Shown: one piece after another, positions 26,647-35,769 of the stretch | How positions within the stretch are numbered: position 1 is the stretch's first letter | How the letters are laid out: each line of letters starts with the position of its first letter | Origin: Verrucomicrobiales bacterium | GTDB taxonomy: Bacteria; Verrucomicrobiota; Verrucomicrobiia; Limisphaerales; CAIMTB01 | Reading direction: 5' to 3' | DNA length: 64,000 nt | NCBI GenBank assembly: GCA_016795425.1 | Contig: JAEUHG010000028.1 | Span: 39,772-103,771, forward strand | Notes under the pieces: generated by a model | Database searches by the model: none | What the model was told of the DNA's origin: nothing | The model's input: the letters and a program-made list of their open reading frames with translations, nothing else | Position numbers and translations under genes: made by a program

Positions 26647-27245
26647 GACTTGGGCAGCGGGGTATCGGCAGCCCACAGGTCGATGGTCATGGACGCCCGG
26701 GTTACCACATTGGAGGCGCTTTCGACGGAAATCGCCGACAGGTCCACCCGCTTGGGTTGCGTTGCAATGTGATGCGCCAATTCCACCAGCCGCTGGTAAG
26801 CGGAGCGAACCCCGGGAATGCCGGCGGTGGGTGTCAGGTCCAAGGCAACCTGCACAAACGCGATGCTGGCCTGGCCAACGGCCTGGGTGCGTGAACCGGT
26901 GAACCGAACGCTGGTTTGAAAAGCGAGGGGCACCGCCCGTTCTTCAATGGCGGAGCGCCATGCCGTGAGTTCCGGGGCGTCTCCAAACAAACTGTCGCGA
27001 GCGGCGGAAAAGCGCAGGCTCAACGCCTGGGTGCGCTGATCCGTCCAGGTTCCCTGCATCATCTCCACTTCGTTGGCGATGCGCGAAGCATTCAAGCCAA
27101 GGGCGGCCGACTCTCGCTGTGCTTTTTGCAGTCGGGCGATGCTCCACCAAATCACCGCGACGGAAATCGACCCGACGACCAGGAGCAGGGCGCGCTCGAG
27201 GATCTTGCGGAACAGGGAATGACCGCCTGGGTTGACCGCTTTCAT
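26643..27245 (-). CDS. PilO/MshJ-like inner-membrane pilus assembly protein
   Basis: A 200-residue protein with one N-terminal helix (ALLLVVGSISVAVIWWSIA), a predicted coiled region (KAQRESAALGLNASRIANEVEMM) and a C-terminal alpha/beta domain. Size, topology and gene position match PilO/MshJ/GspM, which pair with PilN to align the platform; sequence motifs of these families are too weak to confirm it. ATG 27245 overlaps the PilM/N-like stop by four bases (ATGA), and its own stop overlaps the next start in the same way. Confidence 0.6.
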   Translation of the reverse strand: MKAVNPGGHSLFRKILERALLLVVGSISVAVIWWSIARLQKAQRESAALGLNASRIANEVEMMQGTWTDQRTQALSLRFSAARDSLFGDAPELTAWRSAIEERAVPLAFQTSVRFTGSRTQAVGQASIAFVQVALDLTPTAGIPGVRSAYQRLVELAHHIATQPKRVDLSAISVESASNVVTRASMTIDLWAADTPLPKS

Positions 27246-28852
27246 TGGAAGGTGCCCTCCAGGTCGAACGTGTTCCCGTTCCTGATGGGTTGGCCAGGGG
27301 ACGGTGCCGGAGCGCCTCCCGTAAGGCGGGTGGCCCATTCGGCAATGGCTGAGAATGCGGGAGCGGGAGTCGCGGCGGGGCTTGTGGACACGGACGCCGA
27401 TTCACCCGGCTGACGGATGGCGACGTGGAAGGGACCGGAACGAAGAGTCTCGGTAAGTTGCGCGATGCCCTCCGAGAGAGCGGGTCCCGACGGTGCATTG
27501 GTGGGTACGTCGGCGATACCGGAGAGGCGACACACCCAGTTGGAGCCTTCCCATTGGACAGCGGCCTTCGTGAGGACGAGCGAATTCGGGACGGCGTCGC
27601 CGAGATAGGCGAGGAACCAAGTGGGAACCGGGGGTAGGCGGTCATCGAGGATCGCGGTGGCGATCGCGGCGCGTTGGTTGAGATCGGCGTGGACCCGTTG
27701 GAGTTCCTGATGCTTGGTGGTCAACTCGGCGATGCGACGTTCGTATCCGCGTTGCGTGTTCTGCTCCTGGCGAACCAGGACATGGCACAGCGCGGCGGTT
27801 GCTCCTGCGGTGAGCGCCAGCGCCGCAGCCAGGGCAGCGGCGGCGATGAAGAGCACGCGGCGCTGCGGCGCCTTGCGCTGTTCCGAACTCACCAGGTTCG
27901 GGCTTCGGCCCGCTTCTTGCAGAGGGCCCTTCAACGCCCAGTAGAATGGACGCGTTGGTTCCGGACTAAGTCGGACGGGGATCTGGGACTGAGCCTGCAG
28001 TTCGGCCACCCTGGGCTCCAGAGCCGGGCCGAAGAGCCAGGCACTGCCCACGTTGGCCCCGAACTGCTGCGCCGTGAACAGCACCGTGCGACTGATGTCG
28101 ACCGCCAGATTCGAGTGCCCCGATCCGTGGCCGGAATCCAGGGAGCGCCCCAGCATCAACTGTCCGTCGCGGCGTCCCACGAGAACCGTGGTGGTTGCAC
28201 CGGTGTCGGCGGCGATGAGAGCGACATCTTCGGCGCCGATCGGCAGGCTCCGAAGCTGGCTCTGCAACACTCCCGTCGGCGGCGTGACGGAAATGAGATG
28301 AAAACCGGCGCGCTCGCAGCCGTTGACGAGCATGTCGAGCAGCTGGCGCGGAAAGAGATGAACGAGGACGCTTTGGGCATTCTTGGTGGGCAAAGCCCGC
28401 TGAAAGCTCCAGACCGGTTCACCTTCGAACACCTTGAGGCGCTCGATTTGTCGCTGAACCAATGCCTCAAGTGCGGCTCCCTTGGCCGGTGGCGTTTCAA
28501 TCAGTTGATGGGTCAGGCGCGGGTGAGCCAGGACCAGCGAGACCGTGGTGCCATGGAATTTCGTGCGCGAAGCCGCTTCCTTCACCAGTTCGCCAAAACG
28601 ACCGGGTTCATCACACACCTCCGGGCGTTCCCAGACTTGTGTCACCTGTCCACGCTGAATCGCCACCGCCTCGAGTCGCCCGTGCAGCCAACTCAGACTG
28701 AGAAGCGTGGTGCTGCGGGGGAAGCGATCCGGGATGGGCACCGCCGCGCGCGGCTCCTCTTCAACCTTGGGCGGCACCGCCGCAGGAGGCTCGGTCGGCG
28801 GTTGCGCCGGGCCGGCGGGCGGTTGCTTTGGATTGAATCGGAGCGCGAGCAT
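27242..28852 (-). CDS. PilM-PilN-like (MshI/GspL-type) pilus assembly protein
   Basis: A 536-residue protein. Residues 45-300 look like the actin-like cytoplasmic domain of PilM/MshI/GspL (LSLSWLHGRLEAVAIQRG, VSLVLAHPRL, ALIAADTGATTTVLVGRR). One transmembrane helix lies at 332-360, a coiled coil at about 363-400, and a PilN-like periplasmic domain in the C-terminal 140 residues (WFLAYLGDAVPNSLVLTKAAVQWEG). PilM and PilN are separate proteins in classical type IVa systems, so this is the fused GspL/MshI arrangement. The N-terminal 40 residues are Pro/Ala-rich. It should recruit the ATPase to the membrane. Confidence 0.78.
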   Translation of the reverse strand: MLALRFNPKQPPAGPAQPPTEPPAAVPPKVEEEPRAAVPIPDRFPRSTTLLSLSWLHGRLEAVAIQRGQVTQVWERPEVCDEPGRFGELVKEAASRTKFHGTTVSLVLAHPRLTHQLIETPPAKGAALEALVQRQIERLKVFEGEPVWSFQRALPTKNAQSVLVHLFPRQLLDMLVNGCERAGFHLISVTPPTGVLQSQLRSLPIGAEDVALIAADTGATTTVLVGRRDGQLMLGRSLDSGHGSGHSNLAVDISRTVLFTAQQFGANVGSAWLFGPALEPRVAELQAQSQIPVRLSPEPTRPFYWALKGPLQEAGRSPNLVSSEQRKAPQRRVLFIAAAALAAALALTAGATAALCHVLVRQEQNTQRGYERRIAELTTKHQELQRVHADLNQRAAIATAILDDRLPPVPTWFLAYLGDAVPNSLVLTKAAVQWEGSNWVCRLSGIADVPTNAPSGPALSEGIAQLTETLRSGPFHVAIRQPGESASVSTSPAATPAPAFSAIAEWATRLTGGAPAPSPGQPIRNGNTFDLEGTFQ

Positions 28853-28867
28853 GGGTTGGCGGTAGCT

Positions 28868-29977
28868 CTAGGGTTTGTGGAGAAGATCCATGCTGACGGA
28901 TTCCATGTCGGCCTGCGCTTTGGTCACCGCGGTGTAGGTGGCGTCCTTCGACGGGAACCCCGCGTCGCGCCAATTGATGTAGGCGCGCATATAGTTGCTC
29001 AGCGAGGTTACCACCAAGGTCGGAGTGGCCATGGGACTCCCCTGTGCGTTCAGATTGGTCGGTGAGGAAACAAAAAGGTCATGGGCCGCCTGCAGATCCA
29101 GTCCACTCGTGAGGCGGAGCCCGCGACCAAGGAAGAGTTGTCCGCGCCAGGCATCCTTCTCGTAAATGAACGAGAGCGGGTGTTGGACAACTTCGCGCAC
29201 CTGCAGCGTGTTGGCCGAGTCGGCATGCGAATGCAGGCCGAGCACGGTGCCTTTGATGAAATTCGCGGTGTAGGTGGGAATCACCGGCAGGATATTGGTG
29301 ACCGATGCGCCAATGGTGAATCGTCCGCGGTTGGTCGCGTTGACAGTGTAGGTGTCGTAGTTGAGGACGACCGGCACGAACAGGCTGTCGAGATCCACTC
29401 GGCACATCCGGAGGTCTTCGCCGTTGCCCTTCCACGTCCACCCGGTGGGCACCGCCTGTTCGGCGGCGTTCCAGATGTTGGAGAAGACGGTGGCGCTGGT
29501 GGCGAATCCGGAAACCAACGAGGCCGGGAGCGGCGCACCGACGCTGGACAACAGCACGACCCGCACGTTGGGCGTGATCGGATTGGTGAGGCCAAGTGCC
29601 GTCTGCGTGTAGGGAACGGGAAGCGTATTGGTGATCCAGGGATCGATCAGGTATACCCGGCGCATGCCTCGGGCATTCGTGAGAACATCCGAAACCTGCC
29701 AGCCCAGCTCGGTGGCCAGCTGCGTCGAGTAGTTGGTATGGCTGGGAATATTCTGGAAGCGGAGGATATGACCTCGCAGCCCGTTGCCCATGGATTCGAG
29801 CGCTCGGCTCTCATTCTCGCGGGCGACACGATCATACCCCTTCATCAGGGCAGGGATCAGCGCCACCGCAAGGATGGCCATGATCGCCAGAACCCCGACC
29901 AGTTCGATGACGGAGAACCCGGCTTGGCGGGACGTTTGAGTGCCGCCGGCCCCGACGGTAACAGCTGAGGCATTCAT
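28868..29977 (-). CDS. Large prepilin-like protein (pseudopilin)
   Basis: A 369-residue protein with a class III prepilin signal: a 19-residue leader ending QAG, then FSVIELVGVLAIMAILAVALIP, with the expected Gly at -1 and Glu at +5. The remaining 320 residues form a large periplasmic domain, about twice the size of an ordinary pilin. Near its C-terminus is YMRAYINWRDAGFPS. It probably sits at or near the fibre tip, like minor pilins. It shares operon and layout with the next pseudopilin (29999-31306). Confidence 0.85.
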   Translation of the reverse strand: MNASAVTVGAGGTQTSRQAGFSVIELVGVLAIMAILAVALIPALMKGYDRVARENESRALESMGNGLRGHILRFQNIPSHTNYSTQLATELGWQVSDVLTNARGMRRVYLIDPWITNTLPVPYTQTALGLTNPITPNVRVVLLSSVGAPLPASLVSGFATSATVFSNIWNAAEQAVPTGWTWKGNGEDLRMCRVDLDSLFVPVVLNYDTYTVNATNRGRFTIGASVTNILPVIPTYTANFIKGTVLGLHSHADSANTLQVREVVQHPLSFIYEKDAWRGQLFLGRGLRLTSGLDLQAAHDLFVSSPTNLNAQGSPMATPTLVVTSLSNYMRAYINWRDAGFPSKDATYTAVTKAQADMESVSMDLLHKP

Positions 29978-29998
29978 GATGGCGGGTAGGGCACGGGT

Positions 29999-31306
29999 TC
30001 AGTTGACAAGATTCGCCGAAATGGCCTCGAGCCGCTTCTGGGCATCGAGCAGGGTCTGATAGGAGGGGACCTGTTGATCCGCGTTGCTGCCGCCCGGATC
30101 GAACGGTGCGATGGATGGGGGATTTCCCGTAGCCCAAACACCGTAGGTATACAGGTAGGTGAAGACCTCTTCGATGACGGCCTGTGGGTTCGAACCGAAT
30201 TTGTTCCCCGGAGGAAGCGGCGAGGTGCGGAATTGTTCCGCCAGAAGGCCGAATCCCGAGAGTGGAGGCCGGGGCCCATAATTGGTGTATCGGCTCCAGC
30301 GCCCATTCTCAAAGACATAACTTACGTCCTCCCTAAGAAACTCCTCGGCCTGGACCGATTCGTCGGCGAACAACAAACGGATGGGGGTGGTCTCCAAGAA
30401 CCACGTTTCGAGGCGTTGGCCCGAGGCGATGCGAACCGTGGAGGACGGCGGAACCAGCGGCGGCGGAGGACTGGCCGGCGGCGTCACTGGAGGCGGCACG
30501 AGCGCCATCATCAGGAAGTCCGGCATGCGATCCAGTCCGGCGTACGCTTCGATGACCGGTTTCGGAAGGTTGGGATCTTCGGAGACCTCCCACTGACTCA
30601 ACGAGGTCGACCCGTGCTGGATCGAATAGGGCGCCTGGTGGTCGGGGTCGAGGTTGTTGAACACCACCCGACGAAAGAGACTGCGCAGGTCGAGACGTTG
30701 AATCCAAAGGTCCTCTCCCGAGGCACCCCAGGTGGTCCAGGAGGACGGCACCCCGCTGGCGATGGTGGCCCAGATATCATTGAAGGCTGCCGACTGGTTG
30801 GTGGCGATGGACGGCAGGTTGGTGCCTAGCGTGGAGACGAAGGTGAGGCGTGGATTCAGCGGTTCGACGGAACCGGTGGCGCCTTGGACATAGGGCAGTT
30901 TGCGTGTCCCGTTGGTGGAGGCCCCGATATCCAACGTCGGATCCTCGCAGAAGAAACGCGGGTAGCCGATGCGGGTCTTGGTGACACGCTCCAAGGGCAC
31001 CCCCAACTCGGCCGCGATCGCCTTGGGCCAGTCGGCTGGGGCGGGGATGTGTTTGTTGCGCAGAATATAGGAGCGCAGGGCTTCCCGCATGCTCTCCATG
31101 CTTTGGGCCTCCGTCTTGCGTGCGGCCTGCTTCATCTGGCCGATGACGTTCAAGGTCGCGACGGCGACGAGAATCGTGACGATCGCCAGGACGGCGATCA
31201 TCTCGATGAGTGTGAAACCGGCGGGCGGCCGGCGCCTCGGACCCCCGGTACCGAGGCCTGACATGGGTGAGAGCCGCGGACGAACGAATAACGACATGGC
31301 TTTCAT
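29999..31306 (-). CDS. Large prepilin-like protein (pseudopilin)
   Basis: A 435-residue protein carrying PPAG then FTLIEMIAVLAIVTILVAVATL, a canonical prepilin peptidase site. ATG 31306 is used; a TTG at 31327 would overlap the upstream stop as TTGA and is a real alternative, and ATG 31264 would give a shorter leader. The globular part (about 390 residues) is exceptionally large, with a Pro-rich loop (PPPVTPPASPPPPLVPP) in the middle. No known adhesin domain is recognised. A tip or minor-pilin role is inferred from size and position. Confidence 0.83.
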   Translation of the reverse strand: MKAMSLFVRPRLSPMSGLGTGGPRRRPPAGFTLIEMIAVLAIVTILVAVATLNVIGQMKQAARKTEAQSMESMREALRSYILRNKHIPAPADWPKAIAAELGVPLERVTKTRIGYPRFFCEDPTLDIGASTNGTRKLPYVQGATGSVEPLNPRLTFVSTLGTNLPSIATNQSAAFNDIWATIASGVPSSWTTWGASGEDLWIQRLDLRSLFRRVVFNNLDPDHQAPYSIQHGSTSLSQWEVSEDPNLPKPVIEAYAGLDRMPDFLMMALVPPPVTPPASPPPPLVPPSSTVRIASGQRLETWFLETTPIRLLFADESVQAEEFLREDVSYVFENGRWSRYTNYGPRPPLSGFGLLAEQFRTSPLPPGNKFGSNPQAVIEEVFTYLYTYGVWATGNPPSIAPFDPGGSNADQQVPSYQTLLDAQKRLEAISANLVN

Positions 31307-31323
31307 ACGAATACGGTGCTGGC

Positions 31324-32547
31324 TCAACGGACTGCGCCCATCAGGGAGATGATTGGCAGGAAGATCGCGAGCGCCACTGTCCCGACCACGGCCACGAGGA
31401 ACAGGATCAGTGCCGGCTCCATGATACTGAACACCTTCTTGATGCGACGCGGGATGATGACATTGAAATAGCTGGCCACGTTCTCGAGCGAGGTATCGAG
31501 ATTTCCGGTGCGTTCGCCCATGGCGACCATGCGGATCAACAATTGAGGGAAGACCGGATGGCGACGCAGCGCCTCACTGATGGTCTCGCCGGATTCGACG
31601 CGTTGAACGACGTCGACGAGTGACTCGCCGACCAGCGCGCTGCCGACCAGATCCTTGCAGAGTTTGAGAGAATTGATGATGGAGATGCCGGACCGATAGA
31701 GCACCGCCAGGTTGTGGGCGAACCGCGCGATCACCAGCATGTGATTCAACTGCCCGAAGATCGGCAGCGCGAACTTCACGCGGTCGAACTTGATGTCGAA
31801 TTTGCGGGACCGCTTCCGGCAGGTTTGCACCACGATGGGCGCGACGATGATCAGCAGAATCCAGAGCCACCAGGTCGCCTTGGCGATGTCGCTCAGCGAG
31901 AAGACCACCCGCGTGATCAAGGGCAGTCCCACCTTGGCCACCGTCAGCAGGCTGACGAACTTCGGAACGACGAACGTGAACAGAACCAGCACGAACAAAC
32001 ACACCACGCCGAGCACGATCGCTGGATAGATGGTCGCCTGCCGGATATCGGAGATGATCTGCTCCTGCCATTCGAGATAGCGCTTGAGCTCGAGGAATGC
32101 CTCGGGAACCGTGCCGCTCGTCTCGGCGGCGCGGATCAGGCTGGTGAAGTGCCCGGCAAACACCTTGGGAAAGCGCGACATGCCTTCGGCCAGAGGTTCG
32201 CCCGATTCCACCAGCCGCTTCAGTTCCGTCACCGTCGCCCGAAACCGCGGATGCGCGCAGTCCGCCGCCGCGATATCCAGCGCCTGCACCATGGGAATGC
32301 CAACCTTCAGCTGGAAACTCATGAGAGTGCTGAAGTCGATCAATTCCCGCCGTCCGCCATCTCCTCCCGGCGTCCACTTGCCCAATGCCGCCGTGCGCTT
32401 GTCCCGGATGTTCTCGGCCTTGGCACTCACCAGCCAAAGCCCCATGGCCTTCATGCGCTCCTCGAGGCTTGCCTCATCCTTGGCCACCAGTTGGCCGTTC
32501 ACGCTGCGCCCCTGCTGGTCGATGCCTTGGTAGTAGAAGGTCTGCAT
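31324..32547 (-). CDS. Type II secretion / type IV pilus platform protein, GspF/PilC/MshG family
   Basis: A 407-residue inner-membrane protein with two T2SSF domains. The N-terminal extension (YYQGIDQQGRSVNGQLVAKDEASLEERMKAMGLWL) is typical of GspF. The first domain has FSTLMSFQLKVGIPMVQAL and the second FAHNLAVLYRSGISIINSLKL, each followed by hydrophobic helices; the protein ends ALAIFLPIISLMGAVR. It is the membrane platform on which the ATPase acts to add or remove pilin subunits. It lies 33 bp after the ATPase gene. Confidence 0.95.
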   Translation of the reverse strand: MQTFYYQGIDQQGRSVNGQLVAKDEASLEERMKAMGLWLVSAKAENIRDKRTAALGKWTPGGDGGRRELIDFSTLMSFQLKVGIPMVQALDIAAADCAHPRFRATVTELKRLVESGEPLAEGMSRFPKVFAGHFTSLIRAAETSGTVPEAFLELKRYLEWQEQIISDIRQATIYPAIVLGVVCLFVLVLFTFVVPKFVSLLTVAKVGLPLITRVVFSLSDIAKATWWLWILLIIVAPIVVQTCRKRSRKFDIKFDRVKFALPIFGQLNHMLVIARFAHNLAVLYRSGISIINSLKLCKDLVGSALVGESLVDVVQRVESGETISEALRRHPVFPQLLIRMVAMGERTGNLDTSLENVASYFNVIIPRRIKKVFSIMEPALILFLVAVVGTVALAIFLPIISLMGAVR

Positions 32548-32580
32548 GCGCGGAAAGGGATGAGGTCGGCGATGACGCCG

Positions 32581-34389
32581 TCAGTGAAGCCGGGTTACAC
32601 GGAGGAGTTCCTGAATGGTGGTGTTGCCTTCCATGGCGACCCGGAGGCCGTCATCGAACATCGTTGGCATCCCGCCCTCGCGCGCCAATCGCGCGAATTC
32701 GTGGGCGCCGGAACGCCTGACAATCGGCTCGTGAAAACGGTGGTCCACCATCATGAGTTCGAAAATCCCCTGCCGCCCTTTGAACCCGGTCCCGTTGCAG
32801 GCGTCGCAGCCGACGCTCCGCCACAGACGCGGTTCCTGCTTGGGGGGGATGGGTACGGCCAGTTCGTCGAAGACGCGGGCGGCGTCGGCAACCGGTTCCC
32901 GACATCGCGGGCACAAACGTCGAACGAGGCGTTGTGCCAGCACGGCCAAAAGACTGTCCGGGAGCAGGAACGGTTCGACTCCCATATCGAGCAACCGGGG
33001 AATGGCGCCCGGTGCGTCGTTGGTGTGCAGCGTGGAGAAGACCAAATGGCCCGTCAGGGCCGCTCGAATCATCAGTTGCGCGGTCTCCACGTCGCGGGTT
33101 TCGCCCACCAGGATCACGTCCGGGTCCTGGCGGAGCAGGGAGCGTAGACCCGCGCTGAAGGTTAGTCCGACATCCTCTTTGATCTGGGTCTGGCGGATGC
33201 CGGGCATGCGGATTTCGACCGGATCCTCGAGCGTGAAGATGCTCAGCTCCACGGAGCTGATCTCATTGAGGACGGCATAGAGGGTGGTCGTTTTTCCGCT
33301 GCCGGTTGGACCGGTGACGATCACCACCCCATGAGGCTGATCCATCACCTGGCGCAGGCGCCCTTCGGTATCCGGGGGCAAACCCAGGGCGGCCAAGCGA
33401 GCCAGCCCGGTGCCAGGGTTGAGAATGCGGGCGACGATGCTTTCTCCGTAGCTGGTCGGGAGGCTCGAGACGCGCAGGTTGATTTGGCGCCGGCCCACCG
33501 TGACGGTGGCCCGACCGTCCTGAGGCACGCGCGACTCCGAAACGTCGAGGTCGGCGAGGATCTTCATGCGCGCGACCACCAGCGACTGCAGGGCCTTGGG
33601 AATGAGAACGTCCGGGTGCAACACGCCATCGATCCGGGTTCGGATGCGCATCAGGCGTTCTTCCGGTTCAAAGTGAATGTCACTCGCGCCGATTTCTACG
33701 GCGCGCGTGATGATCTGGCTGACCAGGCGGATCGTCGGCGCCTCGTCATCGGTGTAGGTGCCGATTTCGGCGGTGATTTCGATGTTCGCCTTGGCGGTGT
33801 CGCGCGCCTGTTCCTCAATGATCTGGTCAATCGCCTGCTGGATGCTCTCGCCCTCACCATCGATGTGATCCAAGGCGTTGAGGATGTCCCGTTCCGGGGC
33901 CGTGACGACGTCGATGTGCTTGCCGGTGACCTGGCTCAGGGCATCGATCGCCAGCACGTTCGACGGGTCGGACATGGCGACCGTGAGCGTGCCGTTGACT
34001 TGGGAAACCGGGATGGCGCGGAAGCGGCGGAGGAGGTCCCGGGGTACAAGATCGACCACCGCCCGCTCGAGTTTGAGCTGGCTGAAGTGGATTCGGCGCG
34101 ACTGCGCGGCCTGCGCCAGGAAGTCCGAGATCCGCTCGGCGGGTACCAGGCCTAATTCGACCAGGACCTTGCCGAGGGGCAGGGATTTCCGACGCTGTTC
34201 GCGCAGGGCGAGGTCCAGTTGCGACTCGGTGATCAAACCGGCCGCAATCAGACGCTCACCCAAGTCGACCGAAGGTGGCTGGGAGGGGGCCACGTGGTCC
34301 GGGGATGAATTGGAAACAGAGGGGTGGAATGAATCGTCGCGGTCCGCAACACGGAGATGGGTGCCGCGAAAGGCACCCATCCCGGACAT
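32581..34389 (-). CDS. Pilus assembly / type II secretion ATPase, GspE/PilB/MshE family
   Basis: A 602-residue cytoplasmic hexameric ATPase. The N-terminal MshEN-like domain (GERLIAAGLITESQLDLALREQ, KVLVELGLV) is followed by the linker and the motor: Walker A GPTGSGKTT, Asp box FTLEDPVEI, Walker B DPDVILVGETRD and His box LTGHLVFSTLHTNDA. A zinc-binding tetracysteine (CPRC and CDAC) lies between the His box and the C-terminus, as in GspE/PilB extension ATPases and unlike PilT. MshEN domains bind cyclic di-GMP in characterised members, so second-messenger control is possible. ATG 34389 is used; ATG 34380 is an alternative. No PilT-like gene is in the window. Confidence 0.95.
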   Translation of the reverse strand: MSGMGAFRGTHLRVADRDDSFHPSVSNSSPDHVAPSQPPSVDLGERLIAAGLITESQLDLALREQRRKSLPLGKVLVELGLVPAERISDFLAQAAQSRRIHFSQLKLERAVVDLVPRDLLRRFRAIPVSQVNGTLTVAMSDPSNVLAIDALSQVTGKHIDVVTAPERDILNALDHIDGEGESIQQAIDQIIEEQARDTAKANIEITAEIGTYTDDEAPTIRLVSQIITRAVEIGASDIHFEPEERLMRIRTRIDGVLHPDVLIPKALQSLVVARMKILADLDVSESRVPQDGRATVTVGRRQINLRVSSLPTSYGESIVARILNPGTGLARLAALGLPPDTEGRLRQVMDQPHGVVIVTGPTGSGKTTTLYAVLNEISSVELSIFTLEDPVEIRMPGIRQTQIKEDVGLTFSAGLRSLLRQDPDVILVGETRDVETAQLMIRAALTGHLVFSTLHTNDAPGAIPRLLDMGVEPFLLPDSLLAVLAQRLVRRLCPRCREPVADAARVFDELAVPIPPKQEPRLWRSVGCDACNGTGFKGRQGIFELMMVDHRFHEPIVRRSGAHEFARLAREGGMPTMFDDGLRVAMEGNTTIQELLRVTRLH

Positions 34390-34416
34390 TGCGTGCCCGT
34401 GCGCCGCGACGCAGGG

Positions 34417-34435
34417 GCACCGCGATTAGCGGTGC
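34417..34435 (-). promoter_or_regulatory. Hairpin spanning the pilin stop codon
   Basis: On the minus strand GCACCGC and GCGGTGC form a perfect 7-bp stem around a 5-base loop that contains the TAA stop of the pilin gene. No T-tract follows. It could stabilise the pilin mRNA 3' end or cause partial termination before the ATPase gene, giving more pilin than machinery. Confidence 0.45.
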
Positions 34436-35097
34436 GCCATATACACGTGCACGTCCGTCTTGCCGTTGGTATGCGCCGGGTACTTCACGCGCCCGATCAT
34501 GTCCGAGGCATTGACGTTGGTGGCGCCGAGAACCGCGCCGTCGATGCGGTCATTCAGGTCTTTCGCGTCCTGGGCATCCACATCCACGATGACCGCTTCG
34601 ACCAGCAGCATGCCGCTGATGTCGTTGGTCGTGCTCGCACCATCCAGGTTATAGGCGCCTTCGGTGAGGGTTGCCGGGGCGCTGTTGGTGGTGTTGCCGG
34701 AGATGTTGATAACACGCAGGCGGGAGCCGGCCGGGGAGGCGGTCGAGCCGATGTTGCCGTTGCCGATGCGGACCGAGAACGGTTTCTCGGCAAAACCTTC
34801 CGCGACGAGGACCTTGAGATCCCAGTCTTCGAAGGTGTCGCCGTCGTTCGGGAGGTTCAGGGTGACGCCCCTGGCGCCGGCGATGAGGCCGTACTTCCCG
34901 TAGTACTCATTGACTGCTGCCTTGATGCTGTTGCAGGTGCTGGCGGAGTTGCTGATCTTGGAGTCGCCGATCGCCTGGAATACCCTGGGGATCAGCAGCG
35001 ATGCCAGGATCGCGATAATGGCCAGCACGCCGATCATCTCAACCAGCGTGAAGGCACTATTAGCCGGCTTTTTGCCGTGTTGGTGTTGGAGTCTCAT
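34426..35097 (-). CDS. Type IV pilin-like protein (probable major pilin)
   Basis: A 223-residue prepilin. ATG 35097 is preceded by AAGAAGAGA, a fair ribosome site. The leader MRLQHQHGKKPANSA precedes FTLVEMIGVLAIIAILASLLIP. The residue before the cleavage site is Ala rather than the usual Gly; Glu+5 is conserved. Cys residues are few and no C-terminal disulfide loop is seen. The globular part (about 180 residues, with NGNIGSTASPAGSRLRVINIS) is Asn/Gly/Ala-rich and of usual pilin size, in contrast to the two large pseudopilins downstream. First-gene position suggests it is the main fibre subunit. Confidence 0.87.
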   Translation of the reverse strand: MRLQHQHGKKPANSAFTLVEMIGVLAIIAILASLLIPRVFQAIGDSKISNSASTCNSIKAAVNEYYGKYGLIAGARGVTLNLPNDGDTFEDWDLKVLVAEGFAEKPFSVRIGNGNIGSTASPAGSRLRVINISGNTTNSAPATLTEGAYNLDGASTTNDISGMLLVEAVIVDVDAQDAKDLNDRIDGAVLGATNVNASDMIGRVKYPAHTNGKTDVHVYMAHR

Positions 35098-35769
35098 GGT
35101 CTCTTCTTGGCTTCTGGTTCGCCGGAGGTCGCGCTTCGGACAACCCTCCCGACGCGCATCCATCGTGCGGTGGTGAGTCTGCTACCGTCGCGACACTCGC
35201 AGGTCCCGTCGGTTACTTCGGCGTTTCCGAGAAACACTGAAGCCGCAAACCTCCACGGATCTTTCGATAGTCCCACGTCACAAGTTAGTCAATCGCAGCA
35301 AGATAAGTGTATTCGAATGGTGCGCTTGAATAGCAATGCGCACACCTGTCATCCGCGGCGAGTGCCGCCGATTATCGGCAAGTCTGCCGATGCGAATCGG
35401 CTAGGAGATTTGGTCAGAAGTTCTCCTTCCTTCGCGTCATCAACGGGTGTGCTTTAAGCCGCTCAGTCGGAAAAACACGACGTGTTGATAGGGATTATAT
35501 AACGCCTAAGATTCGGCGTATGTATACGGTAAACTAATCTCAAAGCGCCTTCGCGAATTGGATTAGTCTGTGTTTCCCATCCGGCGCACCAAGGGGAACC
35601 TCTCGCCACGACAACGGCAGTGCCTCCCTGTCCGAGCGCGGTTCTCCAGTTCAGGCGGCCAACGGCGAAAACGCGAGGTCGTGGCGACTGGAGTCCGACA
35701 ATCCTCCAGCCCATCACCCGGGTCGGTGCCCCGCCGCGGGAATCGAAGGGTCGGAAATGAGGACGCGTT
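35098..35769. other. 672-bp region without a gene; probable promoter region of the pilus operon
   Basis: This gap is less GC-rich than the rest of the window, especially 35455-35560. It should hold the promoter for the minus-strand pilin operon. The only sigma70-like candidate I see is weak: TTGACT (35292-35287, minus) and TATCGA after 17 bases. No sigma54 TGGCAC-N5-TTGC site was found by eye. Small palindromes are present: AACACG-A-CGTGTT at 35474-35486, GCCGA-TTA-TCGGC at 35367-35379, and ACGCC/GGCGT around 35503-35519. No convincing coding sequence was found. Confidence 0.5.

Noticed and set aside
35463..35717. 84-codon minus-strand frame in the pilus-cimA gap
   Set aside because: No ribosome site, no recognisable features, and it spans AT-rich palindromic DNA.
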